Source: Tribonema minus (taxonomy: Eukaryota > Sar > Xanthophyceae > Tribonematales > Tribonemataceae). From it: a stretch of DNA of 64,000 nucleotides. Positions 52,490 through 63,417 of the stretch are shown here, piece by piece. The stretch lies in contig JAFCMP010000521.1 in assembly GCA_017506865.1 (NCBI GenBank), positions 682,001 through 746,000 of the forward strand, given 5' to 3'. Below the pieces are notes generated by a model. It ran no database searches. It was not told the origin of the DNA and saw nothing but the letters and a program-made list of their open reading frames with translations. Position 1 is the stretch's first letter. Each line of letters starts with the position of its first letter. Made by a program: the position numbers and the translations under genes.

Positions 52490-54388
52490 ACCTACGCCTT
52501 CAGCGTATGAGCGACGAAGCAACGACAGAAGGTGCACGCACAGTCACTAACTCTTGCTGATCACCTACAGCATTGCGCTTCAATGAAGCGACCAATTGAT
52601 GCTGAAACAGCATCCTCAACCCACAGCTGCACAAGAACAAGTATTCGGAAACGGAGAAGCAATCATGAGCCTGGTCCATGCCTGTCGGGCTGAGCTTGAG
52701 GCATCAGCACACACAGAGATAAACTTCCATTGTGAATCACCTTACCACAAACACACCTCTGTGTGTTGCATTGAAGCTTGCATCAGCGCGCCAACAGTAC
52801 GTCCACTGAAGATGACACCATCAGAGCAGCATGTGCGAACCTAGTATCCTCATCAAGAAGCTCACGCTGCAGCTCCTCCTGCTGCGCTGAGCGCAAAGAC
52901 ATTCCGACTCTTGAGGACTGAAACAGAGTTGACTTTCAGCTGATTGTGCCGGCTGACCTGAGCCGCCCTCGCCACTGCCTCGCGCGCCAGTTTTCCTGGT
53001 GCTTGCACGATATGGCGCGCCTTCCTCTGCCGCCTGCTCCTTCTTTCTTTTCATCGCTCTCCCCTTGCCGTGTTGCCTATGGCGTGAACGCCAAATTTGA
53101 ACAATCAGAGCAGCGCCCCCCACTTGGAGACTTGCATTGTGTGAAATCAACTTTTTTTTGTGCCAACAGATCAAGGCAAGATGGATGCACCATCAGTATT
53201 TGCACCTTCAGGTACCATCTAACATGAACAGCATGCAGCTGATGCATTGGGACCATGATAATACGATCCATGGGGGGTGGACATTGCAGCTGCCGGCGTC
53301 CACTAAGATATTTGGGGGGTGGCAGATTAACACAGCGGCACGCACCTATTGTTGCATTATTATGGCTAACATAGACCATGCAGAAGCGCCCAGAACCCCC
53401 TCTTGATGCCCCGCCCGGGTTCTATGCTTGCAACTTCAAGTTGAACGAGTGCCACTTGTGACCATTATGCGAACTGCTAGCTCACTGGCAGGCTGCCAGT
53501 AGGCGAAGCTGAGCTAAGCCAGAAACCAAGCGACACGTGTGTAGACAGACGTTCAGGCTGTTTGCACACGGCGACCCTCAGGCTGTTGCCAAGCACCCGG
53601 CAGCTTCCACTGCCATGGCAGCCATCACAGCGGCAAAATGACCCAGGCTTGCCAAGTGAATGCTAGTACCATATGATAGTAAAGTCTAGAAGTATGCTGC
53701 GCAGACAGTGGATAAAATGCAGTCCCCAAAGACGTCAGTTGAAGCGATTGATGCTTAATTTAAATCTAACTATCATGCAACAACTTCGAAGTTTAAACAG
53801 TAGTTGCTTGACCGCTACTAGCCGAAGGTTATGGCCAGAATTCTCAAGGTAACCGTGATGCTGTGTGCACATGTCATTATGCTATTGCACGCCTGTTTTA
53901 CCAACAACTTTGGAAAGCTGCAGTGCCGCAGTGGACCAGGTCCAGCGTTCGGAGACTGCAGTGCCAGTGCCACAATTGTGGGAGGTGGAACCCTATCTAG
54001 AGAGTGCTGATGCTCCAGTGGGGAGCTTTGCAGCTGGTTCTCTCAGCCCACGTTCAACTTGGGGTCCACTGAATAAGATTGAGAAGCAGCAGGATAGTCT
54101 CTGAAGGTGTGAGAGACGCTGGCCCACATCCGTACATCGCTATGTGCTGCGGACGGAAGTCCCCGAAAAAGACGCAGCTGCCATCGTGCTCCGGAGGCTC
54201 GCCAATTTTCTGCTCCGCACGTCATTTGCAGCTGGTTTGCGTGGCAATAAATTGCGGTAGGGTGACACTCCAACTTCCAGTGAACTTCATGGAAAAAAGC
54301 CGAAGCAGTGTCTGTCTGTAAGTGCGCCCTGCTGCTGAGAGGCAGCGCACCCTGCTGAGGCCGCTGCCTGCCTCTGTTCAGGCCAGCA
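52490..54388. other. Divergent intergenic region between HSF gene 2 and the cyclase-kinase gene
   Basis: No coding region is supported in these 1.9 kb. GC content is clearly lower than in the flanking genes. Both promoters should lie here. Short imperfect 'cttcaagttgaac' inverted motifs occur (for example at about 53,434-53,448). I see no transposon remnant. Confidence 0.5.
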
Positions 54389-54424
54389 ATGGAGCAGGAG
54401 GAAGACGATGAGGAACGTGGCTAA
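54389..54424 (+). other. Short upstream ORF overlapping the cyclase-kinase start
   Basis: An ATG at 54,389 opens an 11-codon frame (MEQEEDDEERG) that ends at TAA 54,422-54,424 and overlaps the proposed start at 54,408 in a different frame. It could repress translation, or it could mean that the true first exon lies upstream, since a plausible acceptor ('ctctgttcag') ends at 54,380. Confidence 0.4.
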
Positions 54425-57400
54425 ACACATCGTCGCGGGCACCTTCAATGGGAACGCGAGTGCTACGCTGTGGTTGGTGTCCTGGCTGAAGCCACTGGTC
54501 TCTCAGAAGGGCGCAGCAGATGTCAAATCTTCCAGACACTACGTGGCTTTCAGGCGATCAGCCCGGCTGCAACACCGTAGCGAGCACATCGCCTGCACTG
54601 CTCTTGTCGCTGTTGCCGTGACATGGGCGCAGGCCTGGAGCTGGCTGGACCTCGGGGACATAGTCACGTCAGCCGCTGCCTACACAGGTGTTGCTGTCGC
54701 GATATGCGGCCTGCTGCTTGCTGCTGGCTCTGCCACACCAGCAGTCACCAAGGTGGTGGACCTCTTTTGTGCCGTGGGCCTGCTGGCTCTTCCGACTATC
54801 CTTGAGGCCACAACGCACACACCCTTGCTGCTCGGCGGCGGACTGCTGGCGGGTATGGCGTTCTTGCTGCTTGCGGCCTCGCTCCGCACGGCGCATGCCA
54901 CGGCGCTCTGCCTGGCCGCCTTTGCGGCGTACGCAGCCTGCGCTCTGGCGACGCCGGACGACACCAGGCGCTTGGACTCGGGACACCGGATCCTGGCGCT
55001 GTGTGCCCTGGGCGTGCTCGGCCTCGCGGCGCTGCAGGCAGCGTGGACCCTGGACTGCCTGGTGCTGCAGGGCTACAGGGCAGCGGCGTCGGCGGCGTAC
55101 ATGCGCGCGGCGGCGCTGGAGGAGGCCGCGCTCGGCGACGGCATCGTCGCCGCGCAGCTGCCCGCCGCGACGTGGCGCACGCTCCTGGAGCTGCGCGGCA
55201 GCGCCGGCGGCGGCGGCGGTGGTGGGGCCGCAAGAAGCAGGCGCGCCGGCGGCGAGTCCGCTGGCGGCGCCGCCGTCAGGCGCTCGCTGACGCGGTTCGT
55301 TGGCGCCACGCGCCGCTCCACCGAGCGCCGCCTCGTGTCCATCGTCGCCGTGCGCGCGGCCGACGGCGGCGCGCTGCTGCACGCCGCCGTCGGCGACAGC
55401 AGCGGCGCCGCGGCGCTGGCCGACGCGCTGCTGCGCGAGCTCGACATCTGCCGCGAGCGCGCCGGCGCCGCGCGCCTGCCGACGTGCGGCGGCTGCCTGT
55501 ACGCGGCGTGCGTCGGGCTGCCGGCGTCGCTCGGCTCCGCCGCCAACGACGCCGCCGCCGCGGTGAACTTTGCGTGCGACGCCGTCGCCGTCGGCGCCGC
55601 GCTCGGCGTGGAGGTGTGCGCGGGCGTCGCGAGCGGGCCCGCGGTCGGCGGCGCCGTGCTGACGCGGCCGCTGGCGTACCACCTCATCGGGCAGGTGTTC
55701 ACGGTCGCCACGAGCCTCGCGCACCTCGGGCAGGCGGGCCAGGTGAGGTGCATGGCGGATGGGGTGCGACGGCTTTGTCGGTGTACGCTGTCGCCGGATG
55801 CGTGGCTGCGGTGGCGCGCGACACGCTCCTCAAAGTCTCCCTGCTGGCATGTCGTCTGACGTGCTGCTGCATTTGACTTGGAGTTGTACAGTGCAAACGC
55901 GGCCGCCCTGTGAGGGTCACGCTGCGCATCGCGGCCGCCGTGTTTGCCACACAGTCGCCGCGCACAATGCCCCGACGTTAGGTACGCTCTGTCCGCAGGC
56001 GGCACACATTCAATAGATTACACGCTATTCAAAAGACAAGACGCCAGTACGCCAGCCCCTACGGCAACGCCGCTCTTATGCCATAAGTACACGCCCCCGC
56101 TGCCGCCGCCGCGCGCAGGTGCTGCTGGAGGACAGGACGGCGCTGCTCATAGAGCGCGACGCCGCGTCCGTGCTGCCAAGCAGCGCGCGCTTCGCCGCCG
56201 CCGCCAAGCCCGCCGCGCCCGGCGCCGTGCCGGGAGCCGCGGCCGCCGCCGCTGCCGCCGCCGCCGAGGAGCCCCCGCGCGTGTTCCCCCTGGTGCGCCC
56301 CGTGCAGCGCAGCTGGTGGCAGGTGGCGCGCCGCGAGGCGGTGTGCGCGGCGCTGACGACGGGGGACCCGCCGCCGCCCGTCCAAGTGCTGGGGGGATGG
56401 GGGCCCGCGGGCGGCGGCGGCACGGGCGCGCCGGCGGCGGCGTGGGAGGCGGCGGCGGCGGCGCGGCGCAGCGGTGGCGGCGACGCGCGCGAGGAGAAGG
56501 AGTACTCGCTGCTGGAGCGCGAGCGGGACGACGGCGTCACCAGGGAGGTGTTCCTGACGCGGTTGCGCGGGCTCGATGCGGGAGACGGGTGGCTCGCGGT
56601 GCTGTTGCCGGACGGGCTCGGCGGCGGCGGCGGCGGCGGGGGGGGGGCAGGGGATGGGGCGGCGGCGGCGGGGGGGACGCTGGAGGGGCTGCGGCCCGAG
56701 TCGCGCGCGTTTCTGGCGCAGCCGTACGCGGACGGCGCCGCGCGCGCGGACGACGTGGACCGCAGGTGGCTGCAGCTGGCATCGCCGGCGCGCTGCGGTG
56801 AGGGGGACGGCAGCAGCGCTCACGTCTTGGCGTGTGTGTGTGCATCATAGGGTAGAGCAGCGGCCGGTTCGCGCGAGCAATGCAGGGCCTGAGATGCAGC
56901 ACACATGGAGAGTAAAAGTCCTTTGCGGAAAGATGGTGAAGCTTGCGCTATCTGTGAAGTTTTGTACTTGAAGTAGCATGACGCGCCCCTCAGCGCTGAT
57001 GTGACGAGGAAGCGCGGCCTGTCCAGGTCACTCGACCCCGGCGCGCCGGCGCAGGCACTTGCTAGGGACGCAGGAATGCAACGGCTGCTGCGCGTGCAGA
57101 GCACTTGACTGACCGTTGCGCCGCATACGCCATCTGCAACACGCTTTCAGCCCAAAACAGCACGTCGGGCGCACGCCTGCGAACGCCAGCCGCTGCTGTT
57201 CCGCGGTCTGCGCACCGCTTGCTCTGCCGCAGCTTTCCGCCACCTGCTCAGGCGTATCCGCCCGCACGCGCCCATCGCCGCGGCGCCGCTGCCGCCCTCG
57301 CTGAGCTGCCCTCCGTCCCCCTCCCCACCCCTGCGCTGCGCAGCGCGGCTGGCGGAGCTCAAGTCCACCTTCTACCCGCGCCTGCCGCTGGAGTGCGCGC

Positions 57401-60400
57401 TCGCGGCCGCGCTGCTGATCGCCGCGGTGGCGACCGCGGACTGGCCCGCGTGGCGCATTGCCGCGGCGCTGGCGCTGGGCGCCGCGGCGGCAGCGGCGGC
57501 GCTCAACGTATCGCGCGCAACGCGCCGCGCGCGCCGCCCCTCGCCCGTCGTCAGCGGCGCCAGCGCGCACGGCCGCGCTGCTGCCGCCAATGACGGCGCC
57601 CGGAAGGCTGCTCTGGAGGGCAGTGGCGCCGCTGGCGATGCGCTGGCAGACATGGAGGCCGGCGGAGCGGCAGCGGAGGCGGCGGCGGCGCCGCGGCATG
57701 CAGGGTTGAAGTCCCGCCTGCTGCCCGTGCCGCTGGCGGCGGACGTGGCGTTTGCGGCGTGCGGCGCGGCGCTGCTGCTGGTGTGCGGCAGCGGCGGCGC
57801 CGGGGACGGCGCGGAGGCGGCGCTGCTGGAGCCCGCCACGGCGGCAGCGGCGGTGCTGCTGCTGGTGGCGTCGCTGTCCAGTGCGGTGAGCGTAGCACGC
57901 GAGCGGAAGCGTCGCGTCTCATGCGTGCTGGCAGTGGACTGTTTTGACGGCGTTTTTTCTTGAATGGAACGTCACGATGATTGCGGTTGGCTCGCGATGC
58001 CGTGCCGTGCTGAGGTCGTGGGGACGACAGGCGGCGCTGTGCTCATAGCAGCAGTGGTCTGATTGCCTCGCAGCTGCTTGCTGGAGAATGCCAATCGCAT
58101 TTCTCATCGAGGTTCGGCAATGCTCATTGCACACGCGGCGCGCAGCAAACGCTGCCGTCAAACACAAACCCACGTACCGCCCCTGACATCTCAATGCCGC
58201 GCTTTCGCTCACGCCCAACATTCCACAAACACTCACACTCAGGGTGTACATTGCCGTACGCACGGCAGCGGCGCGCAATTACCGCTGAACGCAATTGCCC
58301 CGCAAGGCCCCAACAGCCGCACGCAACTGCAGGCTCTGAATGCCGCACCACCGCTGGACTCACGCTCTCTATGCAGAGCACTGCGGCCGTCTCTCTGATA
58401 CTTGCCGCCGTTGCTGCTGCTGCTGCTGCTGCTACCGCCGCCGCAACTGCGGCAGCAGCGGCGGCGGCAGCAGAGGCGGCGGCTGCTGCTGCTCCCGCTG
58501 CTGATCCTGCTGCTGACTCTGCGCCTGGCTGTTTCGCGCGCTGCGCCGCTCCGCTGCAGGCGCGCTTCGCGTCCGCGGCGCTCGCGCTGCCACTCTTTGG
58601 GGCTGCGCTCATCGCGGCCGGCGCCTTTGCGCCGGACGCCCTCGGGCCCTCCATCGCCGCCGCGGTCACCGTGGTCCCTCTCGCGCTCCTGTACAAGCGC
58701 GAGATGGAACGTCAGGCACTCAACCTCTTCCTCAGGTATATATGAACAGAGTTGTCGGGCGCCGTGCGCGCCGTGCTGTTGGTGCGGTGGATGCTTGTGG
58801 GTTGGGGCTGTGCCTCACTGCCAGCGAACATGCAGCACGCCGCAACAGCCCATGCGCGTCTCTCCGTAGTGCAGCGGTGCTCTCATACAGCGCTGCATGC
58901 TCCGCTGCGAGCAGAACGTCGCCGCAGGGCAGTAGCTGAATTGGTTGCAGCGCTGTGCCCCCCCCTGCTGTCGTCGCTTGCGCATTACATGACACGTCGT
59001 CTCAGGGATAGGGTGACCCTGACGTCACTCTTGACTCTGACCGAGACTCTCATCAGCAGCAATGTCATCTCACCTGCGTCGCTCCCGCGCGCGCTCCGCT
59101 GCCATGTAGAGTCGACGGCGACGCCGCGGCGGCGGCGGCGGCACTGGCGCAGCAGCGGCGCGAGACGGCCGTCGCGCTCAGCGCGGCGCTGCCGCACCCC
59201 GGCCTCGCGCGCATCCTCTGCGGCACGCCGCGTCGCAGCAGCAGCGCCGGCGGCAGCGACGGCGGCGGCGACGACGCAGGGGCGGCGGCGCTCGCGAGCC
59301 CCGGCGGCAGCGGCAGCGGCGGCGGCGGCAGCAGCAGCGGCGGGCTGCTCGCGCGCGAGTCCGTGTCCGTCGTGCACGTCGCCATGCGCTCAGCGCTGCA
59401 GCTGCAAGGGCTCATCCCGCCCGCGGACCTGTGCGTCTTCCTGGACAAGGTGTTCAGCATACTCGACGGCGTGACGCGCCGCTTCGGCGGCTTCCGCGGG
59501 CGCGTGTGCGGCTGCGGCTACGTCGCCGTGTTCGGCGTGCCGCTGGGCGACGGCGCGGCGGCGGCGGCGGCGGACGGCGCTGCGGCGGCGGCAGGGCGGC
59601 CGCTGGACCACGTGCGCGCGGCGCTGGAGGTGCGGGGCACGCGCGTGCATTTGCGCGTTCGTCGAGGCGTGCTGCTGAGCAGAGCTGCTGCGTTTCGACC
59701 GTTGCAAGCACGCGCCGTCTGATGTGACGCTGTGTCGGGTGCCGTACGGCACGTGTGCATCTTGAACCCCGCTGTGAACACCTCCGCGGCGTCGACTCCT
59801 TCCGCTAGCTGTTGCAGCGCGTGCGCGTGCGGGCAGCGCTGCCGCAGCCGGGGTTTGGTATGTTGGCGCAGATGCAGTTGCAGAGCGCCGCCGCACCACC
59901 CAGGCGGCCTGACTGAACGTGCACTGCGCGCGCAGCGGCACGTTGCATGCGCGCGCCGCTGCCGCTCGGCCGTTCACAACAGCGTCAGTGCACTTGCTCC
60001 CTGTCACGAGATGGCAGTAATGCCTGCTCATGCCGCCGGCTGAATGCCGTGCTGCCAGGACATTCTCCTGCCCACACGCCGTTTTCCATGGGCTGCCCAC
60101 CTTGCAGGTGGCGCAGTTGCATGCGGAGCATTGCAGCAGCTGTACTCGACCACTGCCACACGCACAGCATCGGCCTCGCCCCCCCCCCCCCCCCCCCTTC
60201 CCCCCCCCCTTCAAAGCCACTACCGCCACCTCCCCCTCGCCCCCCCCCCCCCCCCCCCCCCTCTCCTCGCTTCGCAGATGGTAGAGCTCGTGCAGCGCGA
60301 GGTCGCGCAGTTCGGCGCCAAGCACCGCCTCTCCCTCGGCCTCTGCATCGGCGTCGCGCACGGGCCGCTCGTGGCGGGCTTCGTGGGCGCCGGCGCGCAC

Positions 60401-63385
60401 TTCGCCTTCGACGTCGGCGGCGAGGCCGTCGCCGCCGCGGCAGCGCTCGCCGCGTGCCCCGCCGCCGGCAGCGGCGGCAGCGTCGCCGCCACCACGGTGC
60501 ACGTCGGCGAGGCGACGGTGGACGCTGTGCGGCGTGTCGCCGCGCACGCGGAGGTGCGCACGCGCTGGTAGGGCTAGGGCTAGGGTCGCAGTCAGCAGTG
60601 TGTGTGTTCAGTGGCGGCAGCTGCCTGCGCACATGCGTGCCCCGCACGCCAGCGGCGCACGCGGCAAGATCGTCGCGCAGCGTGCGAAGTGACTGCGGCG
60701 GATGCCTGCGCAATGGGGCGCGCCGCCCCCGTGCCCGAAGCGTTTCATTCCGGTCCTGGAATGAGCTGCAGCCACGGCCGCTGCGGAGGCGAAGATGGGG
60801 TAGCAGCGCTCATCGTGCGGCGCACCGCGCGGCACTGATGGCTCTAGACACCGAATGACAGCGCTCGGCGTGAAGTGCCCAGCGCAGCGCTTGCACAAAG
60901 TGTGTTGGCGAGGGGTCAATTGATGCCTTGCGCCGCGTCGCCGCACACGCTGCGGTGCGGACAGCCAGTGGTAGACTCTACCTACTTGAGAATTTTTGTC
61001 CGAATGTGGCAGCGGCGCTCACCCCCTCTCCCCTCTCAACACACATATTCCCCTCCGCCGCCGTCACGCCGCCTTCGCAACTGACACATCGCACCCCCTC
61101 GCATACCCACCCGCTGCTCACCATCACGCCAATCCCTGACAGGCGGCGGCGGCGGCAGCGCGCGCCGCCGCAGCCGAGGCAGCTGCGGCAGCGCTCGAGG
61201 ACGGCTGGCGCCCCGCCCTCGGCGGCGCCGCTGCCGCCGGCAGCATTGCGGGCTCCGTGGCGGCGGCAGTGTGGGCGACAGCCGGCGGCGCCGTGGCCGC
61301 GCGCGGCGGCGACGACGACGGCGGCGCGCGGCACTGGGCGTCAGCGCTGCGTTTCGAGGAGGTGGACGGGGGGGTCGCGATGCCGACGGCGGGGCATGGC
61401 ATGCGGCGCATGCGGTGAGCGGTGCGGCGCGGCGCGCCCAGCTCTCTCCGCTTCAAGCCTCTGAAGTAGGGTTGTGTGTTGAAGAGGGGAGCAGCCTGAG
61501 AAGCGCACAGTGAGAGCGACACCAGCAATGCAGATGGCGGGGCACGGCATGCGGCGCATGCGGTGAGCGGCGGGCGCCTCGAGCGGCGCAATGCGCTCGC
61601 TGCTCCGCGCGCAGAGTCAAGTCTGAGGGTTCAGGCGTCACGTCACGGCGCGCGATGCCGCAGCCTCAGTAACCCGCTGCGCCCAATGACCCGAGAGTTC
61701 ACCCGTGCCCACCTGCACTTGTTGCTGTCGTCTTCGCCCGCTGGCTCTCGCTAGCGGCCACATTCCACGCCCCAGAGTGCGCAGCTGTTACGCGCCAACG
61801 CCATGCACACGCACTGACTGTACCGCCCGACGCCCCCCGCCGCCCCCCCCCCCCCTTGTGCAGCGCGTGGCGCATGCACATCGGTGACGCCGCGAGCAAC
61901 AGCCTGGACGCCGGCACGATGCGCGAGCCGACGCTCGACGTGAGTACGCAGCTATGCGCGCGCAGCCGAGATGTGCAAGTCGCGTCGCGTGCGTGCCTCA
62001 AGCGTCCGCAGCGAGAGCGGCGCTGCGCTGCGGCGCCGCTGCGTCGATGCGCAGTGAGGGTCGCGACGGTCGCAGCCGCTGCACCGCGGGCGGGCGCGCC
62101 CCGGCGTGCGCGGGCGCGGGCGTTGACGGCTTTTGAGATGTCGTGACCAGCCTCTTTGCTGCGCCGCACCGCAGGCTGGCGCGCCTCGGCGGTCGCGGGC
62201 GCTAACGTCTTTTGAGATGTGCTGGTGGCATCTGCTGAAGGTTGTTCTTAGATGTCGTGACCAGCCTCTGTGCGTGCAGGTGGCATCTGCCGAGACTCTG
62301 CTGAGTTGCGCAGACAGCAACTTGATCTACTGCCGATGGCAGTGCCGGTGGGTCCATCATGTAGCCTCGCGCACATGCGACACCGCCGCGGTGCGATGCG
62401 TGCGTGCATACATGGGGCACCTCGGGCGTCACGCAAGCGCGCGCTTTGCTGCGGCAAGGAACAGCTTCTGGACCTGGTGCTGCCAGCTAGGGTAATGTGC
62501 CAAGAGCCTGTGTCTCTGTTGCAGCGCGCACAGATTGGCTGAGCGCTGTTGTGACTGCCCATGATGGCGCTTTCGTACGTCTTTGGCACATGTGCGTGTG
62601 GGCTGCGGTAGCTGTTTCCGTCTGGCGTCGATGCAGTGTGGCAGCAGCTGCGGCGGGCGGCGCCTGCGACTGGGTATCGCCGCTGCTGCCGCTTGCAAGC
62701 CGTTTCGGGGGCCCGCACAGCCCAATCAGCAAGACGCAGCACCTCAAAAAGCACGCTACATGCTTAGCAACGCATGCGTGCAGTGCGCGCCCGACGCCCT
62801 TCTGACCGCCCCGCAACTCGCTTACGCCGCCGCCGCCGTGCCGCTGCTGCCGCCGCCGCCGCGCGCAGGACTTCGACGTCGTGCGGCTGCTTGGCACGGG
62901 CGGCTACGGCAGCGTCTTCCTTGTGCGTGAGCGGCGCGGCGGCGGCGCCGCGCACGCCGTCAAGGTCGTCCCCAAGACGCGCGTCGAGGGCGTGACGGAC
63001 TGGATGCGCGTGGAGCTGCGCGTGCTCGCGCGCACGCACCACCCCAACGTCGTCCAGCTCGAGTTCTGCCTGCAGGTGCGCGTTCGCGCTGTTCGCTGTT
63101 GTGTGGCGGCGCCGCGTGACGGCGCAGCACAAGAAGTACGCGCCTTGCGGCCCCGTCTGTGTAGAGCACGGTGTCATTGCGTGTGAGGGGAACGTGGTGC
63201 AGCCGCTGCGTGTGTCAAGTTCTGCCTGCAGGTGCGCGCGCGCGCGCTGCGCGCCGGTCTCGTGGCAACGCAGCGAGCGACCCAGTTGTCCTCGCTGGTT
63301 GACTGCTGCCATTGTAGAGACGAGGTCTACTAGCGCGCCGGAAGTGCGTTCCGTCAGACCGGTCAGCGCTCTTTGTTGCTGCTGC

Positions 63386-63417
<32 letters not shown>

